This document shows, piece by piece, positions 17,880-26,593 of a stretch of 64,000 bases of DNA (positions are counted from its first letter, which is position 1; every line of letters begins with the position of its first letter). The notes beneath the pieces are model-generated. The model was not told where the DNA came from and searched no databases. It worked only from the letters and a program-made list of their open reading frames with translations. The stretch spans positions 3,684,501-3,748,500 of the forward strand of contig NZ_JAQGPL010000001.1 in assembly GCF_028826105.1 (NCBI RefSeq), read 5' to 3'. This DNA is from Paenibacillus humicola (GTDB lineage Bacteria > Bacillota > Bacilli > Paenibacillales > Paenibacillaceae). A program made the translations under genes and the position numbers.

Positions 17880-18116
17880 ATGGCACGCATGTTTCGGGTG
17901 CTCGGCTTCTGGTGCTTGGCAATCGCGCTGATGGCCTTTGCGGGCGATTTGACAGAGATGGCGCTGTTGTTCTTTATCCAGGCCGCCGCGTTCGTCCTGT
18001 TAGGATATTTGAACTTTTCCGAACGGTCGTACATCCTGATGTTCTGGGGGTATATGGTCGTCGCGTTTCTCGGGTTCACATACTGGTCGGTATTTGTAAT
18101 GGGCAATCCGTTCTGA
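17880..18116 (+). CDS. DUF2626 family small membrane protein (YqgY-like)
   Basis: A 78-aa protein made of three closely packed hydrophobic segments with few charges, matching the DUF2626/YqgY family found in Bacillales. It has a purine-rich SD (GAGAGGGGG), a near-consensus promoter and a strong terminator, so it is a single-gene unit. Function unknown. Confidence 0.85.
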   Translation: MARMFRVLGFWCLAIALMAFAGDLTEMALLFFIQAAAFVLLGYLNFSERSYILMFWGYMVVAFLGFTYWSVFVMGNPF

Positions 18117-18141
18117 TCCCGGCTACATAACGAACGCCGAC

Positions 18142-18190
18142 AAAAAAGGCTGCTCCAGGTCCGTACAAGCTGACCGGAGCAGCCTTTTTT
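18142..18190. terminator. Bidirectional intrinsic terminator
   Basis: AAAAAAGGCTGCTCC and GGAGCAGCCTTTTTT form the stem. It serves the DUF2626 gene on the plus strand and the methyltransferase on the minus strand. Confidence 0.9.
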
Positions 18191-18214
18191 CGCGTTGCCG
18201 GCCGCGACCGGCGG

Positions 18215-19396
18215 TTATCGTTTGATCAGGGTCATCACCTTGAACGTCTCGCTCATCCCGTCGCTCAGCAGCAGCTGACGAATCGACCGGTTGCGCCGGG
18301 CCGCTTCGCCGAACGGATCGCGTCCGTCGTGTTCCGAAAGCCCGTTCAGGACGCCTTGTTCAATCAGGAAGCGCTTCTGCGTGCCGTAATAGCCGACCTG
18401 CCAGCCGGCCGCCTCCGCCGCCCTCCGGCAGGCGGTAAAATTGACGTGCGCCGTGATGTCCTGTTCGCCGGGAAACCGCAGCGGGTCGTCGGCCGCGAGA
18501 TGGTTCCGGTAGCAGAGCAGCGTGCCGCGCATCCGGTGCGGCGCCGCAAGCTCCGCCGCTTCGTGGCCGTAATCGACGAGCACCAATACGCCTTGCCGGA
18601 TCGTCTCCGCCATCCGGGCGATCCACGCCTCGGCGTCCAGATGGACCTCCGCGATCTGATCCTCCGCCAAGCGGATTCCGTCGCTTTGCAGCGCCTTCGA
18701 GATCCGGGGATCGGACAAGGGCATACGGACATAGCGAAACGGCCGGTCGTCCGCTTCGGCGCCGGCTTCCGCGGTTTCGTTAACGGCGACGCCGAGCTCC
18801 CACAGCCGCCCGTTTTTTCGTACGACGCGGTGAACGGGAAACGCATCGAGCAGCTCGTTCGCGAGGACGACGACCGGCTTCCCTCTCCAATCCGCCTCCG
18901 CCGCTTCGGCTTCGCTCAGGAAGCGGAGCGACCCGGGCTTTTCCTTCAAAGCCGCGGAACGGATCGTCCGCTCCGCCTCCTCCAAATGCACGGGATTGCC
19001 GTCGACAACCGTATAGGTCATCGACGAAAGCCCCGGATATCCCGCATTCGCCCACGTACTCAGCATGTGCAGGGACAGCCGGCCCGTGCCCGCTCCCCAC
19101 TCCGCCGCATCGGTCTCGCCGCCGAACTCGCCCGCCAGACGGAGGAAATACCGCGCCAGCATCTCCCCCATCACGGTGCCGACAGCGGAGCTCGTATAAA
19201 AGTCCCCGTTCCGGCCGATTCGTACCCGGCCTGTGCGGTAATAGCCGAAGTCGCGGTCGTAGAGGCAGCTTTCCATGTAATCCCGAAACGTAATGCAGGG
19301 CTCGTCCGCACCGCCGTCCGTCCCCGGATCCGGCCGCCCCGCCGCTCCGGAGCGGCGGATCGCGGCCGCTATTTTCGCCGTCAACGCGTCGTTCAA
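18215..19396 (-). CDS. MidA-like class I SAM-dependent methyltransferase
   Basis: A 393-aa cytoplasmic protein of the COG1565/NDUFAF7 (MidA) type. Visible landmarks are TFRDYMESCLYDRDFGYY near the N-terminus, GDFYTSSAVGTVMGEML, the SAM-binding motif EWGAGTGRLSLHML, LANELLDAFPVHRV and VLVDYGHEA. In mitochondria a relative arginine-methylates a complex I subunit; bacterial substrates are mostly unknown. It starts with TTG at 19396, nine bases after GGAGG. It is divergent from the secreted coiled-coil gene. Confidence 0.85.
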   Translation of the reverse strand: MNDALTAKIAAAIRRSGAAGRPDPGTDGGADEPCITFRDYMESCLYDRDFGYYRTGRVRIGRNGDFYTSSAVGTVMGEMLARYFLRLAGEFGGETDAAEWGAGTGRLSLHMLSTWANAGYPGLSSMTYTVVDGNPVHLEEAERTIRSAALKEKPGSLRFLSEAEAAEADWRGKPVVVLANELLDAFPVHRVVRKNGRLWELGVAVNETAEAGAEADDRPFRYVRMPLSDPRISKALQSDGIRLAEDQIAEVHLDAEAWIARMAETIRQGVLVLVDYGHEAAELAAPHRMRGTLLCYRNHLAADDPLRFPGEQDITAHVNFTACRRAAEAAGWQVGYYGTQKRFLIEQGVLNGLSEHDGRDPFGEAARRNRSIRQLLLSDGMSETFKVMTLIKR

Positions 19397-19518
19397 GTCA
19401 AGTCGCCTCCGTATCGGGGGCCGATTTGCCGCCCGAAAGAAATATTAAAAGGAATGTCCGCATATAGTAGGGCATGCAAACGGACAAGTCATGTTTCGAA
19501 AAAGGGGGGCGAAGCCGC

Positions 19519-20607
19519 TTGAGCGACAAGCTTCGCCGGCGCATCGGCCTCTTCGTCTGCCTGGCGCTGGCGTTCTGGACCGCGGTCTGTCCCGCTTACG
19601 CCGAAGCGCCGCAGGCTCCGGACGACGGGCAGATCAAATCCATCCTCGAAAAAAGTTTGAGCATCGTCGAAATCGACAAGGAAATCGCCCGGGTCGCGGA
19701 CGAGCAGGCCAAGCTCGGCGCCAAGCTCGAGTCGGCCCGCACCGCCCTTGCCGGACAGGAGAAGCGGGTCAGCCAGAAGCGCGAAGACGCGGGCCGCGTC
19801 TTACGGGCCTATTATACAGGAGACCGCGACGTTCTGCTGACGGCGTTATTTTCCGCTGACAGTTTGTCCCATTGGATGGCCGTACTGGACTATTTCGATA
19901 CGATTTTTTCCGCTGACCGGCAGACGCTGAACGGATATTTAACCGAATACCGCAAGCTGAAATCGGCCGTCGCGGACCTGAATCGGCAGTCGGCGGAGCT
20001 GGCGGGCGTGCAGACCCAGCTGCAGACGCAGCGCCAGCGGGTGCTTGAGCTCCAGCGGGACGTGGACAGCAGCGTCGACAGCCGTCCCGATGCGGACCGG
20101 CTGAAGCAGATGATCCGGGAGATGACCGATTACTGGCAGAACGTCGGAATCGGCAAAGTCCGCATCTATTTCCAGGCGCTCGACGACGCGATGAGCCAGC
20201 TGCCGCAGTGGATTCAGGATAACCGCGACATGCTTCGAATCGACGGCTTCACCTATACGCTGACGATTCCGGACGACAAGCTGAATGCGTTTCTGCGCAA
20301 CCAAAACAAGCTGTTCGATAACTTTTCCTTCGCCTTCGTTCAAGACGCCGTCGTCGTCAGCGGCAGGGACGGCAATTTGTCCGTCAAGCTGACCGGACAT
20401 TATACGATCGATCCGAAAGGCACGATCGTCTTTCATGTCGACGAGCTGCTGTTCAACGGGCTCGCGCTCCCCGATACGACGAGGCAATCGCTGGAGCAGG
20501 AATTCGACCTCAACTTTTATCCGCAAAGCATTATCTCGTTCCTGCGGACGAAGTCGGTGCAGGTCGAGGACGGGAAGCTGATCGTCCAGCTGTCCGTCAG
20601 TTTGTAG
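19519..20607 (+). CDS. Secreted coiled-coil protein, function unknown
   Basis: A signal peptide (hydrophobic core LFVCLALAFWTAVCPAYAEA) leads to an N-terminal coiled coil (VDKE-like heptads, residues about 45-110) like that of PcsB/CwlO-type hydrolase partners, then a second coiled coil (DLNRQSAELAGVQTQLQTQ). A C-terminal beta-rich domain (TYTLTIPDDKLNAFL, GHYTIDPKGTIVFHVDELLFNG) has no catalytic residues I recognise. The frame is open to an ATG at 19474; I prefer the TTG at 19519, which is preceded by AAAGGGGGG. The last 11 bases overlap the convergent solute-binding protein gene. Confidence 0.75.
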   Translation: MSDKLRRRIGLFVCLALAFWTAVCPAYAEAPQAPDDGQIKSILEKSLSIVEIDKEIARVADEQAKLGAKLESARTALAGQEKRVSQKREDAGRVLRAYYTGDRDVLLTALFSADSLSHWMAVLDYFDTIFSADRQTLNGYLTEYRKLKSAVADLNRQSAELAGVQTQLQTQRQRVLELQRDVDSSVDSRPDADRLKQMIREMTDYWQNVGIGKVRIYFQALDDAMSQLPQWIQDNRDMLRIDGFTYTLTIPDDKLNAFLRNQNKLFDNFSFAFVQDAVVVSGRDGNLSVKLTGHYTIDPKGTIVFHVDELLFNGLALPDTTRQSLEQEFDLNFYPQSIISFLRTKSVQVEDGKLIVQLSVSL

Positions 20608-21892
20608 CGGCTCCGCCGTCCCCTTCTTCGTTCCATATGCGGATGAGACGTTCCGTCTCGGACGGAGTCGGCGTCCTGCCGGCCAGCGGCGCGAGCAGAG
20701 CCGACCATTTGCGGTAACGCTCCGGCCAATGCGGGTCGGCCGAGATCCGGAAAGGCTTCGGCAGCGCTTGCGGCTTTTCCGGCAGGCCGACCGCCCCGGC
20801 CCTGCCGCCGGCCCGCGAAAACGCCGATTTGCGCGCGGGCAGCGTTCCCAGCGTATTGTACCCCGCCAGCTCTTGCGCCGACGACGCCATGGCGCCAATC
20901 CACCTGCCCGCAGCGGCGGGGGCCTGCGACTGGGCCGAAATGACCAGGCTGCGGCCGCCGGGCCATACGGACGGCCGCGGTTTATCCCCTGTAATGAGCG
21001 TGCCCTGCGCTTTGCCGGCAAGCGCGGTATAATCCGACCAAGGCATAACGGCAGACAGCAGCCGGCCGGAACGGAACAGCTCCAGCAGCTCGGCCGCATG
21101 GGCATGCGGGTCCAGACTTGCGACCAGGCGGCTTTGGGAAGCGGCGAACCGCAGCTGCTGCTTCCCGGCGGTGCCGAGGAGGCCGGGCCAGACGGTTTGT
21201 CCGGCGTTCGGGTCGAAGGAGCCGAGCCAGGCGGCGGCTTCCGCGGGGTCGGACAGGTCCACGTTCACCGCGGCCAAATCGGGCCGCTGCGAAGCAAGCT
21301 TCTTCGCCGCGGCCGTAAATGCATTCCAATCGGCGGGCGGCCCGTTCAGTCCCGCCTCTTTCAGCAGCGCGTTACTCCACACCGTGACAACCGGATTATA
21401 GTCGAACGGTACGCCCCACAGCGAACCGTTCCATTTGACCGGTTCTGTGAGCGCTTCCATTTGGTCGGATAAGTCGATGCCGGCCAGCAAATCGTCGACG
21501 GGCAGCAAATAGCCGTTCACCGCGAAATCCGCGACCTGCGGGCTTGCGAGAAGCATGACATCGAACGGATCGCCGATCTGCGACGCCTTCTTCCACTCCG
21601 AGACCGCATCGTTTGCGGGAACATTGACGAGCTGGATTCGAATATCCGGGTGTTCGGTCTCGAATCTGCGGTCGGCTTCCTGCCAGTAACGAAGCTCCGC
21701 CTTGTCTACGGCCATCCCGATCCGAATCGTCACCGCAGCCGTTTTCGCCGGGTTTGATGCCGGCGGCTGGCCGCCGGATGGAGGCAGGCGGTCGGGAGCG
21801 TCATTCGGCCCGGAATCCAGCATGGGAACGAGCAGCACGGCGCAAAGCGCAAAAACGCCAAACAGCAGCAGCGTATATTTCCTCCGCGACAC
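20597..21892 (-). CDS. Extracellular solute-binding protein, family 1 type
   Basis: A 431-aa exported protein resembling sugar-binding proteins of ABC importers: an N-terminal membrane segment, then a Pro/Gly linker. The binding-protein body contains RIGMAVDKAELRYWQEADRRFE, DVMLLASPQVADFAVNGYLLPVDDL, NGSLWGVPFDYNPVVTVWSNALLKEAGLN and GRSLVISAQSQAPAAAGRWIGAM. A Cys at about residue 17 lies in the middle of the hydrophobic stretch, not in a clear lipobox, so it may be anchored by an uncleaved helix. No permease or ATPase genes are next to it; it could be an orphan receptor or use a distant importer. Start is GTG at 21892, preceded by GGAAGG. Confidence 0.78.
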   Translation of the reverse strand: MSRRKYTLLLFGVFALCAVLLVPMLDSGPNDAPDRLPPSGGQPPASNPAKTAAVTIRIGMAVDKAELRYWQEADRRFETEHPDIRIQLVNVPANDAVSEWKKASQIGDPFDVMLLASPQVADFAVNGYLLPVDDLLAGIDLSDQMEALTEPVKWNGSLWGVPFDYNPVVTVWSNALLKEAGLNGPPADWNAFTAAAKKLASQRPDLAAVNVDLSDPAEAAAWLGSFDPNAGQTVWPGLLGTAGKQQLRFAASQSRLVASLDPHAHAAELLELFRSGRLLSAVMPWSDYTALAGKAQGTLITGDKPRPSVWPGGRSLVISAQSQAPAAAGRWIGAMASSAQELAGYNTLGTLPARKSAFSRAGGRAGAVGLPEKPQALPKPFRISADPHWPERYRKWSALLAPLAGRTPTPSETERLIRIWNEEGDGGAATN

Positions 21893-21998
21893 CTTTTCCT
21901 TCCTTTCCCTCTAAAGTCCTACCTGTTATTGTAGCAAGAAACCGCTTCGCTGTCGCCTCGCAATTCGGATGCCGGTCCGGTCCGGCGGTCGCGCATAT

Positions 21999-22027
21999 TT
22001 GCCTTGAATCGCCGCTTCGGGCATAAT
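21999..22027 (+). promoter_or_regulatory. Candidate sigma-A promoter of the 163-aa protein gene
   Basis: TTGCCT (21999-22004) and CATAAT (22022-22027) are 17 bp apart, 63 bases before the ATG at 22090. Confidence 0.6.
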
Positions 22028-22089
22028 GGCAGTAGCCGTACTGCGGCCAGACCTTCAAAGCTCCGGCCGAACATGGAGGTGTTCTCGCG

Positions 22090-22581
22090 ATGGAAAAATT
22101 AATCGGCATCGAGCTGCAGCTTCCGGAAGGCAAGCTGCCTGGATTTTACGCCCAAATCGTCAAAGGAATCGCCGATGCGGCGCCGCTCGTGGACCGCGAC
22201 AAAACGCTGCTTTTCCTGGCCGGCGAAGGGGATGCCGACGCGGTGGAGCAGTTCGTCTCCCGCTATCGGGTCGGCACCGAGCGCAGCGAATGGGCCCCGC
22301 TTGACGAATCGTGGTCGGCCGACGAACGGCTATTCACCGACTTCGGCGTCGTCACGCGCTCGGGCCGCCATTATATCGATCTGCAGCTTGCCGCCGTCGT
22401 TGCCATCGTTCCCGCCGGGGACGATGCGGAGCCGGATCAGGCGTCGCTGCAGGCGGAGGAATTCGCTTTCGCCCGCAAACAGGAAGAAGGCCGCCGGCTG
22501 TTCGCCGTCGGCCGTCATCATGCCGAGCTGCTCGAAGGCGTCGCCCGCGCTTACGGCTGCCAAGCCAAGCAGCTCCTTTGA
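22090..22581 (+). CDS. Hypothetical protein, 163 aa
   Basis: Not recognised. A soluble acidic protein with no signal peptide or membrane helix. Alternating hydrophobic segments (KTLLFLAGEGDADAVEQFVS, HYIDLQLAAVVAIVPAG) suggest a mixed alpha/beta fold, ending in a helical segment with GRHHAELLEGVARAYG. Coding status is supported by GGAGGTG eight bases before the ATG and a good upstream promoter. It is convergent with the PhoH-type gene, 35 bp away. Confidence 0.7.
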   Translation: MEKLIGIELQLPEGKLPGFYAQIVKGIADAAPLVDRDKTLLFLAGEGDADAVEQFVSRYRVGTERSEWAPLDESWSADERLFTDFGVVTRSGRHYIDLQLAAVVAIVPAGDDAEPDQASLQAEEFAFARKQEEGRRLFAVGRHHAELLEGVARAYGCQAKQLL

Positions 22582-22616
22582 GGATCAGCGGCATCTGCGG
22601 TTATCCCGCCGCGTCT

Positions 22617-23948
22617 CTACAGCAGTTCGGCCGCCAGCTGGGCGAGCTTCGACCGCTCGCCCTTCTCGAGGGTGATGTGGCCGCTGATGCTCTCCGCCTT
22701 GAACCGCTCCACAATATGCGTCAGCCCGTTGCTGATCGCATCGAGATACGGATGGTCGATCTGCTCCGGGTCGCCCATCAGCACGATTTTGCTCCCCTCG
22801 CCGACGCGCGACACGATCGTCTTCACTTCGTGACGGGTCAGGTTTTGCGCTTCGTCGATAATAATGAACTGCCCCGGAATCGACCGTCCCCGGATATAGG
22901 TCAGCGCTTCGACTTGAATGCTCCCGAGCCCCATTAAAATTTTATCGATATCGCCGGATTTTTTCGTATCGAACAGGTATTCCAAATTATCGTAAATCGG
23001 CTGCATCCACGGACGCAGCTTCTCATCCTTCTCCCCCGGGAGATAGCCGATATCCTTGCCCATCGGGACGACGGGGCGGGCGATCAGCAGCTTCTTGTAC
23101 TTATGCTCATCCTCCACCTTCATCAGCCCCGCCGCCAGCGCCAGCAGCGTCTTGCCGGTTCCGGCCCTGCCGGTCAGCGTCACGAGCGGAATGTCGTCAT
23201 TCAGCAGCAGCTCGAGCGCCATCCGCTGCTGGGCATTGCGCGCCGTGATCCCCCACACCGGATCGTTGCTTATATAAAGCGGCTCCAGCCGCACTCCATC
23301 CGGGCTCACCTTGAGCAGCGCCGATTTGGACGTGCCCATCTCATCCCGGAGGATCACGAATTCGTTCGGGTGGAGCTTCGATTTCAGCTGCAGGCTGTTG
23401 ATCGTCAAAAATCGGTACGTATAAAATTCATCGATAATCGACGGATGCACGAGCAGCGTCAGGTAGCCGGCGTACACCTCCGACGGCGTCACGACCTGGT
23501 CGGACAAATAATCCTCCGCCTGCAGCCCAAGCACGTCCGCTTTGATCCGGACAAGCACATCTTTACTGACGATGACGACCGGCCGCGGCTGCTCCTTCTC
23601 CTGCTCCTCCAAAAAATAATTCAAGGCGACCGCCAAAATGCGGTTGTCGTTTGTCATTTCGCCGAACATTTCCTGTACCCGCACAAAGCTCCGATGATTA
23701 AGCTCCACTCGCAGAAGCCCGCCGCTGCTCAGCTGGATGCCTTCATGCAGCCGCCCGGTTTCCCGCATATGATCGAGCAGCCGGGAGACGGAACGCGCGT
23801 TGCGCCCGAGCTCGTCGGCCAGCCTTTTCTTCGAATCAATTTCTTCCAACACCACCGCCGGGACTATGATCTCGTTATCGTCGAAGGCGAAGATCGCTTG
23901 CGGGTCATGGAGCAGCACATTGGTGTCCAGCACGAATATTTTTTTCAT
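22617..23948 (-). CDS. PIN domain-PhoH family ATPase (PhoH2, YlaK-like)
   Basis: A 443-aa fusion of an N-terminal PIN-type ribonuclease domain (KIFVLDTNVLLHDP with the acidic residue, VLEEIDSKK, DNRILAVALNY, VSKDVLVRIKA) and a C-terminal PhoH-like P-loop ATPase. The ATPase has GRAGTGKTLLALAAGL (Walker A), FIIIDEAQNLT (Walker B) and MGDPEQID. PhoH2 proteins have been shown to couple RNA unwinding with RNase activity. A strong SD (AGGAGGG) precedes ATG. Divergent from the YlaJ-like gene, as part of the yla-type block. A second PhoH without a PIN domain occurs at 55598-56572. Confidence 0.92.
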   Translation of the reverse strand: MKKIFVLDTNVLLHDPQAIFAFDDNEIIVPAVVLEEIDSKKRLADELGRNARSVSRLLDHMRETGRLHEGIQLSSGGLLRVELNHRSFVRVQEMFGEMTNDNRILAVALNYFLEEQEKEQPRPVVIVSKDVLVRIKADVLGLQAEDYLSDQVVTPSEVYAGYLTLLVHPSIIDEFYTYRFLTINSLQLKSKLHPNEFVILRDEMGTSKSALLKVSPDGVRLEPLYISNDPVWGITARNAQQRMALELLLNDDIPLVTLTGRAGTGKTLLALAAGLMKVEDEHKYKKLLIARPVVPMGKDIGYLPGEKDEKLRPWMQPIYDNLEYLFDTKKSGDIDKILMGLGSIQVEALTYIRGRSIPGQFIIIDEAQNLTRHEVKTIVSRVGEGSKIVLMGDPEQIDHPYLDAISNGLTHIVERFKAESISGHITLEKGERSKLAQLAAELL

Positions 23949-24055
23949 CGTGAGCCCTCCTGGCGTTGGAAATATCGGTTTTGGTGTCGTACATAGGCTG
24001 CTGCACGCTTGGTGAAGCTATACCTGTACAGACTAGGAAAGGTCAGGTGAGGTTC

Positions 24056-24601
24056 ATGTACAAATGGTTCCTATCCGCTCTCTTTCTCAGCTTGCTGACG
24101 GCCGGCTGCGGTACCGTCGCCCGCAATGAAACATCACCCTCTCCTCAAAATAATGCCGGCGTTCACGTGCAGCAGAGCGTACCCCGGGAAATGGACGTCG
24201 CCGGTCCGGAACAGGTGACGGTCCATCTCGAACGGCTCGCCGCAAGCATTCCCGGCGTACAAGGGGCGCACTGCGTCGTACTCGGCAATACGGCGGTCGT
24301 CGGCATCGACGTGGACGGCAAGCTGGACCGCTCCCGGGTCGGCACCCTTAAATATGCGGTGGCCGAAGCATTCCGCAAAGATCCTTACGGCGTAAACGCG
24401 GTCGTAACGGCGGACATGGATTTGACGCAGCGGCTGCAGGAAATCGGCGCCGATATCCGGCGCGGACGGCCGATCGCCGGGTTCGCCGAGGAGATGGCGG
24501 ACATCGTCGGGCGGATCGTCCCGCAGCTGCCCCGCAACACGGAACAGCGGGAAGCGGAGCCTCAAACCCGCAGCGGCACGAAAATCGATAAGCAATTGTA
24601 A
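24056..24601 (+). CDS. ylaJ: YhcN/YlaJ family sporulation lipoprotein
   Basis: A 181-aa lipoprotein. The hydrophobic leader ends in the lipobox LLTAGC (Cys about 18). The body has the YhcN/YlaJ pattern: VHLERLAASIPGVQGAHCVVLGNTAVVGIDVD, then AVAEAFRKDPYGVNAVVTAD and GRPIAGFAEEMADIVGRIVPQLP. These proteins are found in the spore envelope of Bacilli, with limited functional data. I chose the ATG at 24056 (preceded by GGTGAGG) rather than the upstream open frame, because it starts the signal peptide. Confidence 0.88.
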   Translation: MYKWFLSALFLSLLTAGCGTVARNETSPSPQNNAGVHVQQSVPREMDVAGPEQVTVHLERLAASIPGVQGAHCVVLGNTAVVGIDVDGKLDRSRVGTLKYAVAEAFRKDPYGVNAVVTADMDLTQRLQEIGADIRRGRPIAGFAEEMADIVGRIVPQLPRNTEQREAEPQTRSGTKIDKQL

Positions 24602-24625
24602 AGCCGGCGGTCCGTTAAAAAACAC

Positions 24626-24657
24626 AAAAAGCCTAGTGAGCCATTCACTAGGCTTTC
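24626..24657. terminator. Bidirectional intrinsic terminator
   Basis: AAAGCCTAGTGA and TCACTAGGCTTT form a near-perfect stem flanked by A and T runs. It overlaps the last codons of the minus-strand PNPOx-like gene. Confidence 0.85.
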
Positions 24658-25100
24658 TTCATGGCGGCAAACACTTGACCGTCAAGTTTGTCCGCAGCTC
24701 GTTTGTCGTACGTTTTCTCGCATTCCGGCAGGTGGGACAAGCGCGCGCCGTAGTACATCGCATCGCGGATATGGCCAATCGCAATGTCGAAGCAGACAAG
24801 CTTGAACGGCACGTCCTCCAGCGCATCCGTAACGAGTCTCGCTTGGCCGTACACCGTCTGGACGATGCCGGGAGCGAATACCGTGACGCTTACGTCCGCT
24901 TTAGCCGACATATTCCCGGCGAGCCGCGAACGGCCGTCTAACGCGAACCGGAGCGTCTTATCGTTCGCCGGATAAATCCATGAGATGGCGCTTGACGTTG
25001 GCGAACCCGTTTCCGAATCGACGGTATGCAGAAGCACGAACGGTTCCTTGCGCAGCTGATTCATGACCTCTTCGGATAGTGCAGTGACAAGTTCGGTCAT
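24648..25100 (-). CDS. Pyridoxamine 5'-phosphate oxidase family protein
   Basis: A 150-aa protein with the split-barrel flavin-binding fold: EPFVLLHTVDSETGSPTSSAISWIY, LRFALDGRSRLAGNMSAKADVSVTVF and YGQARLV. Such small members bind FMN or F420-like cofactors and may be stress-related; the substrate cannot be told. Its position between the YlaJ/PhoH genes and the LCP gene mirrors the yla region of B. subtilis. AAGGAGG precedes ATG; a TGG-TATAAT extended -10 lies at 25151-25156 on this strand. Confidence 0.8.
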   Translation of the reverse strand: MTELVTALSEEVMNQLRKEPFVLLHTVDSETGSPTSSAISWIYPANDKTLRFALDGRSRLAGNMSAKADVSVTVFAPGIVQTVYGQARLVTDALEDVPFKLVCFDIAIGHIRDAMYYGARLSHLPECEKTYDKRAADKLDGQVFAAMKKA

Positions 25101-25184
25101 CCGCAGAACCCTCCTTTATGCAGCGGTTGAAAGGTGCTCCGTTGGAAAACATTATACCATAGTACGAGGCTGACTTGCTACCCG

Positions 25185-26246
25185 TCAATCCGCCAGTTGT
25201 TGCCGCAGCGCGGCCTTCGCCTGCTCCAGCTTATCGGCGTCCAGATAGACGTAAGGACTGCGCCAGGTGCCCTCCAGCGGAATGAACGTGATGTCGCTTC
25301 GGCTGATGCCGAAGTACGTCGTAATCATTTTCTGGACCTCGCCGGACGGAATGTCCATCTTCATGTTGTTGCCCACCGCTTTGATAACGCCGGGAATTTT
25401 CGTCACCCCGGAGAGCGACTTCAGCTTGTCGGCGATTTCGCCGAGCACCTCGCTTTGCCGCCGGTTGCGGTCGAAATCGCTGGACATGTTTTTCCCGTCG
25501 TTCGATTTGCGGTAACGGACAAACCCGAGCGCTTCTTCGCCGTCCAGATGTTGAAATCCCTTCTTGAGATGAATGCTCGTGCCGTCCGGCTGTCCGGCAT
25601 GATCGTTGTAATTCATATCCATATCGACGTTTACATCGACGCCGTGAAGCGCGTCGACGACGTCGGCGAAGCCCTGAAAATTGATCGTTGCCGTGTAATC
25701 GATCGGAATGCCGAAAAATTCGCCGAACATTTTGCGCAGACCCTGCTTCGCCGTCCGGTCGGCTTCGGCTTTATCTGAAGTCTTATCCTCGGCTTCCCGC
25801 AGGAAATTGGCGTAGTAGGCGTTCGCTTTACGGCTGTTATACCCGCTGAGCTCAATTTTCGAATCTCTCGGGATCGAGATGACCGTCGCTTTCTTCGTCT
25901 TCGGGTTAAAGGCGGCGATCATCATGACATCCGTATTGAGGCTGCCCGTTTCTTTGCGCGTGTCGAGGCCGAGCAGCATAATGGAGACCGGCTTGACGGC
26001 GACGGACTTCGCTTTCGGAATGACGGTTGCCGGATTCGCATCGGTCGTGATCGTATCGATCGCATTTTTGGAAAGCTTATAGAAATAGCCCAAAGTGCCC
26101 GCAATACCGGCCAGCACGACCAGCAGCAGGAGCATGACAAAACGCATCCAGCGCATCTTTTTTCTGCGTTTCGGCTGTTTCGGTCCTTTCGGACCGTTCG
26201 AAGATCGTGAAGCGGATCTGGGGGGCAGTGAAGATTTGCTTGCCAT
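25185..26246 (-). CDS. LCP family wall teichoic acid/glycopolymer ligase (LytR-CpsA-Psr)
   Basis: A basic cytoplasmic head and one membrane helix (FVMLLLLVVLAGIAGTLGYFY) are followed by an extracellular LCP domain. Conserved parts include MLLGLDTRKETGSLNTDVMMIAAFNP, SIPRDSKIEL, FQGFADVVDALHGVDVNVD and QHLDGEEALGFVRYRKSNDGKNMSSDFDRNRRQ, with the Arg and Asp residues that bind the polyprenyl-pyrophosphate donor. It transfers anionic polymers from lipid carrier to peptidoglycan. The start is the ATG at 26246; the upstream GTG (26255) lies inside the SD (AGAAGGTGG). It follows the 91-aa gene almost directly. Confidence 0.92.
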   Translation of the reverse strand: MASKSSLPPRSASRSSNGPKGPKQPKRRKKMRWMRFVMLLLLVVLAGIAGTLGYFYKLSKNAIDTITTDANPATVIPKAKSVAVKPVSIMLLGLDTRKETGSLNTDVMMIAAFNPKTKKATVISIPRDSKIELSGYNSRKANAYYANFLREAEDKTSDKAEADRTAKQGLRKMFGEFFGIPIDYTATINFQGFADVVDALHGVDVNVDMDMNYNDHAGQPDGTSIHLKKGFQHLDGEEALGFVRYRKSNDGKNMSSDFDRNRRQSEVLGEIADKLKSLSGVTKIPGVIKAVGNNMKMDIPSGEVQKMITTYFGISRSDITFIPLEGTWRSPYVYLDADKLEQAKAALRQQLAD

Positions 26247-26258
26247 CGCTTCCACCTT

Positions 26259-26534
26259 CTATTCATTGTATTTCGGGTTTGCGTTAATATCGGCGAGCAG
26301 CCGCTCGCCAGCCTCCTTCGGAAACTTATGTAGGTTCGTGCGCCCTTCCCGATCGCAGCGCACGTTCAGCGTCTCCCCGCCTGCGCTCTCGATGCTGACG
26401 GCGGTTACGCCATGGTCCTCCTGCAAAATCTGCAAAAAGAAATCTCTCGTATCGGCCGCCGCCCGGTCGTCCGGGCGGGCATCCGCAACGATCTGAATCT
26501 GCAGCCAATTGAACAAAGCGTCATCAAATCTCAT
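26259..26534 (-). CDS. Hypothetical protein, 91 aa
   Basis: Not recognised. A small soluble protein with a predicted N-terminal helix (FDDALFNWLQIQIVADARP) and two beta-like stretches (GVTAVSIESAGGETLNVRCD). A good SD (GAGGAGGG) precedes ATG. It lies four codons upstream of the LCP gene, so the two are likely one operon. The B. subtilis ylaI gene, a zinc-ribbon protein, has this position, but this sequence lacks the cysteines and is not a match. Confidence 0.7.
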   Translation of the reverse strand: MRFDDALFNWLQIQIVADARPDDRAAADTRDFFLQILQEDHGVTAVSIESAGGETLNVRCDREGRTNLHKFPKEAGERLLADINANPKYNE

Positions 26535-26593
26535 CTGCCAATGCCCTCCTCGGCCGCCTTTCGGATAATATCCCCATTCCAGCCAAAATCATC

